From NCBI RefSeq assembly GCF_001592435.1, contig NZ_CP014750.1:1054001-1118000 (forward strand): DNA of 64,000 nucleotides, in the 5' to 3' direction. This document shows, piece after piece, positions 8,854 through 16,994 of the stretch. The DNA comes from Thermococcus peptonophilus (GTDB lineage Archaea > Methanobacteriota_B > Thermococci > Thermococcales > Thermococcaceae). The notes below the pieces were generated by a model that had not been told where the DNA came from, searched no databases, and worked only from the letters and a program-made list of their open reading frames with translations. The number at the start of each line of letters is the position of its first letter. The stretch's first letter is position 1. A program made the position numbers and the translations under genes.

Positions 8854-9888
8854 ATGATTCTAGCACAGATGATGATACCGATAACAGTAATCCGCAGGCT
8901 TGTCAAGATTCGATATCGGGTTAGACGGAGTAAGCTCCTTCAGATAGGTGCCGCTGTGGTGCTCCTCTCCTTAGTCTTCGCAGGGCTGTTTGCATACTTT
9001 GAAGGGCTGGGCTTCTTCACTGCCTTCTACTGGGCCGTAATAACCATGGCGACGATAGGTTACGGTGATATAACGCCGCAGACGGAGGCAGGTAGGGTAG
9101 TTGCCATGGTTGCTGCCGTCGCAGGCATCTCAACTTTTACGGCCCTAGTTTCCCTTCTGGCGGAGTTCCTCATTTCTTCATCTCTCAGGAGGATGATGGG
9201 TATGCACCGTGTTGGGTATTCTGGACACTATGTTGTGATCGGGCAGGGGAGTAGCGTGGCCAGCTTTGTGAGAGAGATGCTCTCCGCGATGGATCGGGGC
9301 GAGGTTCCTCACAGGCCCGTTGTTGTAGTATTTCCGAACGAAGAAGAGCGCAGGAAGGTTGAGCTTCCGGAGGAAGTCGAGATTCTGATAGGGGACCCAA
9401 TAAACAGAGAAACACTTGAAAGAGCCCGGGTTGAAAGTGCTTCCCATGTTGTTCTAGCGCTCGACGATGACTCAAGGTCAGTCTTCGTAACCCTCCGCGT
9501 CAAGAGCATTTCCAGTGCAAAGGTACTTGTGGAGGCTCTGAGCGGGGACAGCATAGACCTTCTGAAGCAGGCCGGGGCCGACAGGGTCATCCTCAGCAGG
9601 GGTCTGGCGGGGAGACTGCTCGCCAGCGCCGTCATAGAGCCTGAAGTCGTGGACGTCATTGATGACATAACAAGCTCTCTTGGCGGCTATGACATCACTG
9701 TGGTCAAACTTCCAGAAGTTTGGGGTATGATGTACTCAGAGGCACTTGAGCTGGTTCAGAAGAAGTATGGGCTGTACTTGATGGGTTACTACACTGACCG
9801 TCCTGTGCTCGTTCCGCGGCTTGACTCTCCAGTTCCAGAGGGCTCAAAGCTCATAGTCCTTAGGGAAGTTAAAAATAATGGTGGTTAA
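8854..9888 (+). CDS. Two-TM potassium channel with RCK/TrkA domains (MthK-like)
   Basis: K+ channel of the membrane (344 aa). Two helices (about residues 31-50 and 85-110) flank a pore loop with the selectivity filter TIGYGD. The cytoplasmic part carries a TrkA-N/RCK Rossmann domain (HYVVIGQGSSVASFV) and a TrkA-C domain ending near residue 335 (SPVPEGSKLIVL). This is the order of MthK-type ligand-gated channels. Start is uncertain: ATG 8854 is used, but a TATA-like TTTTTAA at 8839-8845 would place transcription start near 8866 and favour the ATG at 8872. It is the first gene right of oriC and probably monocistronic; a T-rich tract follows. Confidence 0.93.
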   Translation: MILAQMMIPITVIRRLVKIRYRVRRSKLLQIGAAVVLLSLVFAGLFAYFEGLGFFTAFYWAVITMATIGYGDITPQTEAGRVVAMVAAVAGISTFTALVSLLAEFLISSSLRRMMGMHRVGYSGHYVVIGQGSSVASFVREMLSAMDRGEVPHRPVVVVFPNEEERRKVELPEEVEILIGDPINRETLERARVESASHVVLALDDDSRSVFVTLRVKSISSAKVLVEALSGDSIDLLKQAGADRVILSRGLAGRLLASAVIEPEVVDVIDDITSSLGGYDITVVKLPEVWGMMYSEALELVQKKYGLYLMGYYTDRPVLVPRLDSPVPEGSKLIVLREVKNNGG

Positions 9889-9890
9889 TG

Positions 9891-9955
9891 CTTTTATTTC
9901 TAGTTTAAAGCGTTTTTCTGTCTTTTATTGTAAGATATAGGCTTTTTATTGCTTG
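9891..9955 (+). terminator. T-rich terminator after the K+ channel gene
   Basis: Several oligo-T tracts follow the stop codon (CTTTTATTT, GTTTTTCTGTCTTTTATTG, CTTTTTATTG), typical of archaeal intrinsic termination. No strong hairpin seen. Confidence 0.5.
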
Positions 9956-10009
9956 TTTCTCGAATTGGGCGAAACTCTTAAAAGTTTCATTGCAAAGTTG
10001 CTGGGGGAC

Positions 10010-10024
10010 ATAAAGTATATAACC
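10010..10024 (+). promoter_or_regulatory. radA promoter (BRE/TATA)
   Basis: ACATAAAGTATATAACC, with the TATA centred near 10018, lies about 45 bases before the chosen radA start. A GGTGAT ribosome binding site at 10056-10061 fits a short leader. Confidence 0.6.
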
Positions 10025-10065
10025 TCTTCAGGTTTTACCCACATCAAAGGTATTGGGTGATGCTG

Positions 10066-11130
10066 ATGGGCCGCAAGAAGAAAGTTGAGGATGAAGTCAA
10101 AGAGCTTGATGAGTTTGAGGAGCTTGATGTTGAAGAGTCACTTTCATCATCTGCTGAGCAATCAAAGCCTGGTAAAAAACTCACGACTCTCGAGGACCTT
10201 CCTGGGGTTGGTCCAGCCACCGCCGAAAAGCTGCGTGAGGCCGGTTACGACACGATAGAGGCAATAGCGGTTGCTTCTCCTCTGGAGCTTAAGGAGATAG
10301 CGGGGATAAGTGAGGGTGCCGCGCTCAAGATCATCCAGGCGGCGAGGGAAGCCGCCAACATTGGAACCTTCATGCGCGCCGACGAGTACATGAAGAGAAG
10401 AACTACGATAGGCAAGATTTCCACTGGAAGCAAAGCCCTTGACAAGCTCCTGGGCGGCGGTATTGAGACGCAGGCCATCACGGAAGTATTCGGTGAGTTT
10501 GGAAGTGGAAAGACCCAGCTCGCCCACACACTAGCTGTGATGGTTCAGAAGCCGCCTGAAGAAGGGGGTCTCGGCGGTTCCGTCATCTGGATAGACACAG
10601 AAAACACCTTCAGGCCTGAGAGGATAAAGCAGATCGCCGAAAACCGCGGCCTCGACCCAGAGGAGGCCCTTAAGAACATCTACGTCGCGAGGGCATTCAA
10701 CAGCAACCATCAGATGCTCCTCGTCGAGAAGGCCGAGGAAATCATCAAAGAGAAGGCAGAGAGTGACAGGCCTGTAAAGCTCCTCGTCGTGGACTCCCTC
10801 ATGGCGCACTTCAGGAGTGAGTACGTCGGCAGGGGAACCCTGGCTGAGAGGCAACAGAAGCTGGCCAAGCACCTCGCTGACCTCCACAGGTTGGCTGACC
10901 TCTACGACATAGCGGTCTTCGTGACCAACCAGGTTCAGGCGAAGCCCGATGCCTTCTTCGGCGACCCGACGAGACCTGTTGGAGGTCACATCCTTGCCCA
11001 CAGCGCCACTCTTAGAGTCTACCTCAGGAAGGGCAAAGCTGGAAAGAGGGTCGCAAGGCTCATAGATAGCCCGCACCTCCCTGAGGGTGAGGCGGTCTTC
11101 AGGATAACCGAGAAGGGCGTCGAGGACTGA
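10066..11130 (+). CDS. radA: DNA recombinase RadA (Rad51/RecA family)
   Basis: Strand-exchange protein of homologous recombination. After a charged N-terminal tail comes a helix-hairpin-helix domain ([15 protein letters not shown]...[12 protein letters not shown]), the linker polymerisation motif (GTFMRADEY), Walker A ([10 protein letters not shown]) and Walker B ([11 protein letters not shown]), with L2-loop and ATP-cap residues near [14 protein letters not shown]. About 354 aa, normal length, and no intein (some Thermococcales RadA genes have one). The ATG at 10066 ([11 protein letters not shown]) is four bases behind GGTGAT; GTG 10057 and ATG 10060 are alternatives. The codons of the conserved [15 protein letters not shown] contain a mini-ORB-like ATTTCCACTGGAAG at 10427, which may simply be protein-constrained. 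Confidence 0.97.
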   Translation: MGRKKKVEDEVKELDEFEELDVEESLSSSAEQSKPGKKLTTLEDLPGVGPATAEKLREAGYDTIEAIAVASPLELKEIAGISEGAALKIIQAAREAANIGTFMRADEYMKRRTTIGKISTGSKALDKLLGGGIETQAITEVFGEFGSGKTQLAHTLAVMVQKPPEEGGLGGSVIWIDTENTFRPERIKQIAENRGLDPEEALKNIYVARAFNSNHQMLLVEKAEEIIKEKAESDRPVKLLVVDSLMAHFRSEYVGRGTLAERQQKLAKHLADLHRLADLYDIAVFVTNQVQAKPDAFFGDPTRPVGGHILAHSATLRVYLRKGKAGKRVARLIDSPHLPEGEAVFRITEKGVED

Positions 11131-11142
11131 AGGCTTTAAATA
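11130..11142 (+). promoter_or_regulatory. nucS promoter, leaderless transcript
   Basis: AGGCTTTAAATACC begins at the radA stop. The TATA centre (11138) is 27 bases before the nucS ATG at 11165, and no Shine-Dalgarno sequence is present. Confidence 0.7.
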
Positions 11143-11164
11143 CCCTCTTCTTTTACCCATTTCC

Positions 11165-11923
11165 ATGTCCAAGGACAAGGTAACGGTCGTCATATCACCT
11201 TCAATTGAAGAGCTCGTTTCGCTTGTCAATTCCGCCCTCTTAGAGGAGGCCATGCTGACTATTTTTGCCCGCTGTAAGGTTCACTACGATGGAAGGGCAA
11301 AGAGCGAGCTCGGTTCCGGCGACAGGGTTATCATAGTCAAGCCCGACGGCTCTTTTCTCATACACCAGAGCAAGAAGCGCGAGCCTGTGAACTGGCAGCC
11401 ACCGGGTAGCAGGGTGAGGTTGGAGCTGAGGGAGAACCCTGTTCTCGTTTCGATAAGGAGAAAGCCCAAGGAAACCCTTGAGGTCGAGCTCGAAGAGGTC
11501 TACATGGTCTCCGTCTTCCGGGCTGAGGACTACGAGGAACTCACCCTTACCGGAAGCGAGGCCGAAATGGCAGAGCTTATCTTTGAAAATCCAGAGGTCA
11601 TAGAGCCCGGCTTCAAGCCGCTTTTCCGCGAGAAGACAATCAAGTCCGGGATTGTTGATATCCTTGGAAGGGACAGTAACGGGAATATCGTCGTCCTTGA
11701 GCTTAAGCGCAGGAGGGCGGAACTCCATGCCGTCAGACAGCTCAAGAGCTACGTAGAGATCCTGAAGGAAGAGTACGGCGATAAAGTTCGTGGTATCCTC
11801 GTTGCCCCGTCGCTCACTTCCGGAGCAAAGAGGCTCTTGGAGAAGGAGGGCCTCGAGTTCAGAAAGCTTGAACCGCCGAAAAAGAAGGGCAAGACAAAAG
11901 GCAAACAGAAGACGCTGTTTTAG
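11165..11923 (+). CDS. nucS: Mismatch endonuclease NucS/EndoMS
   Basis: Non-canonical mismatch repair nuclease that makes double-strand cuts at mismatched bases and works with PCNA. The N-terminal half is the DNA-binding domain. The C-terminal RecB-like nuclease domain shows the catalytic set GIVDILGRD, VVLELKRRR (Asp, Glu, Lys) and QLKSYVE. The tail KGKQKTLF is a PCNA-binding peptide of the kind known for this family. 252 aa, normal length. Its position directly after radA and close to oriC, PolD and Orc1 puts replication, mismatch processing and recombination in one neighbourhood. Its end overlaps the convergent gene by four bases. Confidence 0.95.
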   Translation: MSKDKVTVVISPSIEELVSLVNSALLEEAMLTIFARCKVHYDGRAKSELGSGDRVIIVKPDGSFLIHQSKKREPVNWQPPGSRVRLELRENPVLVSIRRKPKETLEVELEEVYMVSVFRAEDYEELTLTGSEAEMAELIFENPEVIEPGFKPLFREKTIKSGIVDILGRDSNGNIVVLELKRRRAELHAVRQLKSYVEILKEEYGDKVRGILVAPSLTSGAKRLLEKEGLEFRKLEPPKKKGKTKGKQKTLF

Positions 11924-12303
11924 CCAATCTGCATCTCCTGCGGGAGCATTTCTCTAACCTTCACAACTACTATCGAGTCTCTCCTCTCAATCTTTACAAC
12001 CCTTCCAAGGCCGAGGAGCTTTATCCTCGCCCTGCAGACGGTCACTTCCCGCTCGTCGCTTTCCTCCCACGGAACTCTCATGTTAAGTTCTCTGGCCTCT
12101 ATTAACTCGGTTATCAGCCCCTCTGTTCCGCTTCTAACGTCCTCAAAGGGTTCATACGTCAGAAATAATTTTTTTAGGTCTTCCATAGCCTTCTCGACTG
12201 CGAGGACGTTTCTGGCACTCCTGAGCTCAACCGTCCTGTAAGGGTTCCTCAAAAGCTCGTCAAGGAGCCTCCGCGCGATTCCAGCTATCAGTATAGCCTC
12301 CAT
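11920..12303 (-). CDS. Conserved hypothetical protein downstream of PAC2 gene
   Basis: A 127-residue protein beginning MEAILIAGIARRLLDELL. I chose ATG 12303 because GAGGTGAT precedes it at the spacing seen elsewhere here; ATG 12309 would overlap that ribosome binding site. Helical N-terminal half, then a beta-rich C-terminal half (ITELIEARELNMRVPW..., RIKLLGLGRVVKIERRDSIVVVKV). No catalytic motif recognised. The start is 10 bases past the PAC2 stop, so the two genes are cotranscribed and may be functionally linked. Confidence 0.75.
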   Translation of the reverse strand: MEAILIAGIARRLLDELLRNPYRTVELRSARNVLAVEKAMEDLKKLFLTYEPFEDVRSGTEGLITELIEARELNMRVPWEESDEREVTVCRARIKLLGLGRVVKIERRDSIVVVKVREMLPQEMQIG

Positions 12304-12313
12304 GGTCATCACC

Positions 12314-13042
12314 TCACAGGTACAGGCTCTCGTACTGCTTCTCGGCCCTCTGTCTGGCCTGCTCCATCTGCTCGTGCATCTTCCTGAGCTGCTCCTCAAT
12401 CATCCTGGCCTCCTGGAGGAGCGGCTCCGTGCTGAGGTCAATGCTGGTGAGCTTCTTGACGACTTCAAGGACGTTTGCTGCTGCCCTCGGGTCGGGCCTG
12501 TCGCCGAAGGTCTCGCCCATCAGCGCGTAAGCGTTCAGGCCCTTTCTGCTCGCTTCCCAGAGGAGCTTTCCGCTCATGCCCATTATCGAGCCGTACTGGA
12601 GTATCTTAACCCCCTTCTCCTCAAGCTCCTTGTTGAGCTCCTCGCTTGAACCGACGCCCCAGACGTCGAGCTGTTCCTTGAAGAAGCCTATCCCTATGCC
12701 GCCCATTGAAATTACCTTCTCGGCCTTCATCTCGCTCAGGTAGTTCACGAGCTCCTTGGCTATCTCGTTGACGAGCGTGGGAGGGACGTAGATGTCAGCT
12801 ACCGCCACTATGACGTTGTCCTTTCCGTAGAACCTCAGCGGTGGGTTTGGCTTCCCCTCAAGGATCAGTGCCATCGGCGGCAGGAACGGACTTTCCACGT
12901 AGCCTATCATGTCCATCTTCAGCTCCTTCGCCAGGAAGTTCGCCGCTATGTGGCCCACGAGGCCTATTCCGGGGTAGCCTTCGATGAGGATCGGGTTCTT
13001 AATCTCTGGCAGGACGAGCTTGACCGGCTTCCCGTTCTCCAT
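12314..13042 (-). CDS. PAC2-family protein (proteasome assembly chaperone-like)
   Basis: PAC2/DUF75 family, related to eukaryotic proteasome assembly chaperones; the archaeal role is not settled. The signature is PILIEGYPGIGLVGHIAANFLA near residues 16-40, followed by the Rossmann-like core (VIVAVADIYVP, VISMGGIGIG) and a C-terminal charged coiled coil (LLQEARMIEEQLRKMHEQMEQAR). Start at 13042 is preceded by GGGGGTGGGAGA, and a BRE/TATA (CGAAAGTTTAATAACC on the minus strand) lies about 40 bases upstream, which rules out the 21-residue longer frame. Divergent from the MTA phosphorylase gene. Confidence 0.9.
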   Translation of the reverse strand: MENGKPVKLVLPEIKNPILIEGYPGIGLVGHIAANFLAKELKMDMIGYVESPFLPPMALILEGKPNPPLRFYGKDNVIVAVADIYVPPTLVNEIAKELVNYLSEMKAEKVISMGGIGIGFFKEQLDVWGVGSSEELNKELEEKGVKILQYGSIMGMSGKLLWEASRKGLNAYALMGETFGDRPDPRAAANVLEVVKKLTSIDLSTEPLLQEARMIEEQLRKMHEQMEQARQRAEKQYESLYL

Positions 13043-13157
13043 TCTCCCACCCCCAGAGAACTTTAGTTTCCAAAGGTTATTAAACTTTCGGAGTTTGGTT
13101 TCCACTGGAAAGGCAACCCTTATATTGTCCAGGTGTTAGATTAACATGGTGATGACC
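13043..13157. promoter_or_regulatory. Divergent promoter region with a mini-ORB palindrome
   Basis: Left-facing TATA (TTTAATAA on the minus strand, about 13075-13085) serves the PAC2 gene; right-facing CCCTTATATTG near 13118-13128 serves the MTA phosphorylase. Between them is TTTCCACTGGAAA at 13099-13111, the core of the origin boxes. A protein bound there would contact both promoters. Confidence 0.6.
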
Positions 13158-13931
13158 ATGCCGAAGATAGGTATCATCGGCGGTTCTGGAGTTTACGGCG
13201 TCTTCGAGCCGAAGGAGACCGTTAAGGTGCACACTCCCTATGGAAGGCCTTCAGCTCCAGTGGAAATAGGGGAGATTGAGGGCGTTGAGGTTGCTTTCAT
13301 CCCGCGCCACGGCAAGCACCACGAGTTCCCGCCACACGAGGTTCCCTACAGGGCCAACATTTGGGCTTTCAAGGAGTTGGGCGTTGAGAGGGTTATTGGA
13401 ATCACTGCAGTTGGTTCTCTTCGTGAGGAATACAAGCCCGGCGATATAGTCATAACCGACCAGTTCATAGACTTCACTAAAAAGAGAGACTATACCTTCT
13501 ACAACGGGCCGCGCGTTGCCCACGTTTCAATGGCAGATCCATTCTGTCCAGAGCTAAGGAAGATATTCTACGAGACCGCCAAGGAGCTCGGCTTCCCGGT
13601 TCACGAGAAGGGCACCTACGTCTGCATTGAAGGGCCGAGGTTCTCCACGAGGGCGGAGAGTTTCATGTTCAGGCAGTTCGCCCACATCATCGGAATGACC
13701 CTCGTCCCGGAGGTCAACCTTGCCAGGGAGCTCGGCATGTGCTACGTCAACATAGCGACCGTTACCGACTACGATGTCTGGGCAGACAAGCCAGTGGATG
13801 CCCAGGAAGTCCTTAAGGTCATGGCCGAGAACAACTACAAGGTTCAGGAGCTCCTCAAGAAGGGCATTCCGAAGATTCCCGAAGAGAGGCACTGCGGCTG
13901 TGCCGATGTTCTGAAGACGATGTTCGTGTGA
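13158..13931 (+). CDS. mtnP: 5'-methylthioadenosine phosphorylase (nucleoside phosphorylase family)
   Basis: Cleaves 5'-methylthioadenosine (and possibly other purine nucleosides) with phosphate to the base and sugar 1-phosphate, in polyamine by-product salvage and nucleoside breakdown. Family motifs: [46 protein letters not shown], the substrate-binding [12 protein letters not shown], and a C-terminal CGC pair (residues ~248-250) like the CXC disulfide known from Pyrococcus MTAP. 257 aa. ATG 13158 follows GGTGATGACC, better than the upstream ATG 13146. An MTA/SAH deaminase lies 0.7 kb downstream. A second partial origin-box sequence, TCCAGTGGAAA, is in codons near 13256. Confidence 0.95.
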   Translation: MPKIGIIGGSGVYGVFEPKETVKVHTPYGRPSAPVEIGEIEGVEVAFIPRHGKHHEFPPHEVPYRANIWAFKELGVERVIGITAVGSLREEYKPGDIVITDQFIDFTKKRDYTFYNGPRVAHVSMADPFCPELRKIFYETAKELGFPVHEKGTYVCIEGPRFSTRAESFMFRQFAHIIGMTLVPEVNLARELGMCYVNIATVTDYDVWADKPVDAQEVLKVMAENNYKVQELLKKGIPKIPEERHCGCADVLKTMFV

Positions 13932-13934
13932 TTT

Positions 13935-13965
13935 AGTTGTCTTTTTCTTTTTCGATGATTTGTTT
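13935..13965 (+). terminator. Oligo-T terminator after mtnP
   Basis: TTGTCTTTTTCTTTTTCG just past the stop codon. Confidence 0.5.
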
Positions 13966-14029
13966 TGATGTTGACATTCTTGGCATAAAACACTTAAGCA
14001 ACATCTTTAATCTTCATTGGTGATCTTAA

Positions 14030-14494
14030 ATGAGGCGTGCTGGAATTATGCTGGTTTCGTTAGTCGTTTTTATTCTTCTAAGTTTGGGCTTCGTCTCGGC
14101 CTATGAGTTCCAGGCTTATGGAAAGGTTACCCGGGTCGTTGACGGAGACACACTTTGGTTCTACTCCTACTATGGCTACCGTGCCGGTGAGAGCTTCAAA
14201 GTCCGCTTTGCCGACATAAATGCCCCTGAGATTTATACTCCAGAAGGGCAGGAGTCAAAGGCAGCTCTGGAGTGGCTCTTCGACAACTATGGGCACTACG
14301 TTTACCTCGACGTTGACGACGTCTACGAGACCGACCATTATGGGAGGGTTGTTGCCGTCGTTTATCTCCCGTTCTGGTACTACGGCTACGCACTGAACGT
14401 CAACGAATGGCTCGTTGAGAGCGGCTACGCTTCCATTTGGGATCACTACAACGAGTTCAACCCCTACACCTGGAGCCTCTGGGTGCCCATCTGA
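14030..14494 (+). CDS. Secreted thermonuclease-like (SNase-fold) nuclease
   Basis: Staphylococcal-nuclease-type phosphodiesterase (154 aa). A signal peptide (MRRAGIMLVSLVVFILLSLGFVSA) directs it out of the cell. The SNase core is clear: VVDGDTLWF, VRFADINAPE (first Arg and general-base Glu) and DHYGRVVAVVYL (second Arg). A Tyr/Trp-rich C-terminus replaces the usual Lys-rich tail. Probably degrades extracellular nucleic acid for nutrition. GGTGATCTTAA lies in front of the ATG. Monocistronic. Confidence 0.9.
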   Translation: MRRAGIMLVSLVVFILLSLGFVSAYEFQAYGKVTRVVDGDTLWFYSYYGYRAGESFKVRFADINAPEIYTPEGQESKAALEWLFDNYGHYVYLDVDDVYETDHYGRVVAVVYLPFWYYGYALNVNEWLVESGYASIWDHYNEFNPYTWSLWVPI

Positions 14495-14563
14495 GCTTAT
14501 TCCTTCTATCCTTTTATTCCATTAGACTCTTTCTGGCCTAAGAACTTGGCAAATCTTTTTAAC

Positions 14564-14580
14564 TTCCACTGGAAACAGAG
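14564..14580 (+). repeat. Mini-ORB upstream of the deaminase gene
   Basis: TTCCACTGGAAACAGAG, the origin-box core plus spacer but no G-string. It sits just downstream of a TATA-like CTTTTTAAC, near the expected transcription start of the next gene, so it could interfere with transcription or be an outlying initiator site. Confidence 0.5.
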
Positions 14581-14608
14581 CTTTTCAAAGGGGTCAAAGG
14601 TGGTAACC

Positions 14609-15883
14609 ATGAGCATTCTCATCAAGAATGGATACGTTATCTACGGCGAGAACCTCAACGTTGTGAAGGCTGACGTCCTCATCGAGGGCAACAGGGTCGT
14701 GAGCGTCGAGAGGAACATAAACGAGGCCGCTGACACCGTTATAGACGCCACCGGAAGGGTAGTTTCTCCCGGCTTCATAAACCTGCACACCCACTCGCCT
14801 ATGGGCCTCCTTAGAGGCTTGGCGGATGATCTCCCCCTAATGGACTGGCTCCAGAACCACATCTGGCCGAGGGAGGCAAAACTCACCCCCGAGTACATCA
14901 AGGTCGGTGCCTACCTTGGAGCGCTTGAGATGATAAGGAGCGGGACTACTACTTTCCTCGATATGTACTTCCATATGGACAAGGTGGCAGAGGCCGTTCT
15001 CGATGCTGGCTTAAGGGGATATCTTTCCTACGGCATGATAGACCTCGGCGACCCGGACAGGACGGAGAGGGAAATAAAGGAGGCTCTCCGCGAGATGGAG
15101 GCGATAGAGAAACTAAACTCTGATAGAGTCCACTTCGTCTTCGGGCCGCATGCGCCGTACACATGTTCGATAGCCCTCTTGAAAGAGGTTAGGAAGCTTG
15201 CGAGTGAGCATAGAAAACTCATAACGATTCACGTGAGCGAGACGATGGCGGAGATAGGTCAGATAACCGAGCGCTACGGAAAGAGCCCTGTAGTTCTCCT
15301 CGACGACATCGGCTTCCTTGGAAACGACGTCATAATAGCCCACGGCGTCTGGCTGGACAGCAGGGACATCCAGATTCTGGCCAGGCACGGCGTTACTGTT
15401 GCCCACAACCCGGGAAGCAACATGAAGCTCGCGAGCGGCGTCATGCCCCTCGAAAAGCTCCTCAACGCCGGCGTTAACGTTGGCTTAGGAACGGACGGAA
15501 GCGCGAGCAACAACAACCTCGACATGCTCGAGGAGATGAAGTTAGCGGCCCTCCTCCACAAGGTCCACAATCTCGATCCCACCGTAGCGGACGCCAGGAC
15601 GGTCTTCAGGATGGCCACACAGAACGGAGCAAAGGCATTAAGACTCAACGCGGGCGTCATTAAGGAGGGCTACCTGGCTGATATCATCATAATCAACTTC
15701 AACAGGCCGCACCTCAGGCCCATTAACGACGTGATAAGCCATCTCGTCTATTCTGCCAATGGAAACGACGTTGAGACGACGATAGTCGGCGGAAAAATCC
15801 TGATGCTCGACGGAGAAGTCCTGACCCTCGACGAGGAGAAGGTTATCAGCGAGGCCGAGAAAGTCTCAGAAAAGCTCGCCTGA
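14609..15883 (+). CDS. mtaD: 5'-methylthioadenosine/S-adenosylhomocysteine deaminase (amidohydrolase)
   Basis: Metal-dependent deaminase of the amidohydrolase superfamily (424 aa). Motifs: HTHSPMGLLRG, a catalytic Glu/His region (HVSETMAEI), HGVWL, and GTDGSASNNNLDML, which place it in the MTA/SAH deaminase group rather than cytosine deaminase or dihydroorotase. It would turn methylthioadenosine or S-adenosylhomocysteine into the inosine derivative, complementing the nearby phosphorylase. Start at 14609 (MSILIKNGYV) has AGGTGGTAACC in front; the 21-residue longer frame crosses the TATA and is rejected. Substrate is inferred from motifs and neighbourhood. Confidence 0.9.
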   Translation: MSILIKNGYVIYGENLNVVKADVLIEGNRVVSVERNINEAADTVIDATGRVVSPGFINLHTHSPMGLLRGLADDLPLMDWLQNHIWPREAKLTPEYIKVGAYLGALEMIRSGTTTFLDMYFHMDKVAEAVLDAGLRGYLSYGMIDLGDPDRTEREIKEALREMEAIEKLNSDRVHFVFGPHAPYTCSIALLKEVRKLASEHRKLITIHVSETMAEIGQITERYGKSPVVLLDDIGFLGNDVIIAHGVWLDSRDIQILARHGVTVAHNPGSNMKLASGVMPLEKLLNAGVNVGLGTDGSASNNNLDMLEEMKLAALLHKVHNLDPTVADARTVFRMATQNGAKALRLNAGVIKEGYLADIIIINFNRPHLRPINDVISHLVYSANGNDVETTIVGGKILMLDGEVLTLDEEKVISEAEKVSEKLA

Positions 15884-15927
15884 GTTAGCGTTAAATCCTC
15901 TTCTTCCCTATTTCCTTGGTGGTGGTC

Positions 15928-16470
15928 GTGGTCGAGTTTGAGATCGTTAAGGGAGACATAACCCGCTTTCCGGCCGAGGCGATAGTCAACGCAGCCAACA
16001 GGTACCTTGAGCACGGCGGCGGTGTTGCCTACGCAATAGCAAAGGCAGCCGCAGGCGATCCGAGGGAATACATCAGGATAAGTAAGGAAGCCATGCGTGA
16101 ACAGATAGGAAGGGGTTACATCGAGCACGGGGAAGTCGTTGTAACGCCGGCCATGCGGCTCGAAAAACACGGCATCCGCTACGTCATTCACACCGTTGGC
16201 CCATACTGCGGTGGGATCTGGGACGGGGACAAGAAGGAGAAGCTGAGGAAGGCCATCCTCGGGGCGCTGAGAAAGGCGGAGGAGCTTGGGGTCAAAACGA
16301 TAGCCTTTCCGGCGGTAAGCGCTGGCATCTACGGCTGTCCGCTTGAGGAAGTCGTGAAGACCTTCAAAGAAGCTGTTGAAGAGTTCAGAAAGGAAGCGAG
16401 GGGCGTCGAGAGGGTTTATCTTGTGCTGTACTCAGAGGGGGACTACGAGAGGGCTCTGAGAGTTGTTTGA
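15928..16470 (+). CDS. Macrodomain protein (ADP-ribose binding / deacylase)
   Basis: Stand-alone macrodomain, 180 aa. Typical features: DITRFPAEAIVNAANRYLEHGGGVAYAIAKAAG-type loop, a GYIEHGEVVVTPA strand, VIHTVGP, and AFPAVSAGIYGCPLEE. The family binds ADP-ribose and removes ADP-ribose derivatives (O-acetyl-ADP-ribose, ADP-ribose-1''-phosphate or ADP-ribosyl-protein). The first codons are a run of TTG/GTG/GTC; GTG 15928 is favoured because GGTGGTC precedes it. A GTTAAAT TATA-like box is near 15890. The stop overlaps the frame leading into the next gene. Confidence 0.9.
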   Translation: MVEFEIVKGDITRFPAEAIVNAANRYLEHGGGVAYAIAKAAAGDPREYIRISKEAMREQIGRGYIEHGEVVVTPAMRLEKHGIRYVIHTVGPYCGGIWDGDKKEKLRKAILGALRKAEELGVKTIAFPAVSAGIYGCPLEEVVKTFKEAVEEFRKEARGVERVYLVLYSEGDYERALRVV

Positions 16471-16534
16471 ATTCAGACCCGGAAACATGTGTGGAATGCT
16501 ATCTGGTAGTCCCGTGGTGTTCGAGGTGAACGCT

Positions 16535-16903
16535 GTGAAAGAGTACGTCAGGCTTCTCTTTCTTCTCAGGCTCTTTCTGAGAGTATTTGCCTTTGTTTAT
16601 CCCCTATTTATCACTGTGATGTATGACTTCTGGATTTTCGAGAAATTTCCTTCATGGGCGCTAGTGGTTTACATCGTCGTAATGGGTATGGTTGAGCTTA
16701 TCATTGCCATCTCCATGAGAAGATCATGGATGGTTGCTTTATCTCAGGTTTACCTGGCGCTTGCGATCGTCTTTGAGTTCCCATCTGCGGTGGTGGAGCT
16801 TCTGGTTAGGGGACAGACTTCTGGATACCTGCCATTTTTTGGATGGGCGTTCGTATGGTATTTTCCGGTGTTATTGATAGCCCTTAGCCTGGCGAAGGAA
16901 TGA
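16535..16903 (+). CDS. Small polytopic membrane protein
   Basis: 122-residue protein with four predicted membrane helices (around residues 5-28, 38-58, 62-85 and 97-118). Start chosen at GTG 16535 because GAGGTGA lies six bases upstream; a longer reading begins at TTG 16463. No family recognised. Follows the macrodomain gene by 64 bases on the same strand. Confidence 0.65.
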   Translation: MKEYVRLLFLLRLFLRVFAFVYPLFITVMYDFWIFEKFPSWALVVYIVVMGMVELIIAISMRRSWMVALSQVYLALAIVFEFPSAVVELLVRGQTSGYLPFFGWAFVWYFPVLLIALSLAKE

Positions 16904-16994
16904 ATAACACGCGCCAACGGTTTTTATGTTTCATAGATCTGTACCCATAAACTTTAAAAATAAACTTCTTGCGATTGGGAGTGGTGATACTATA

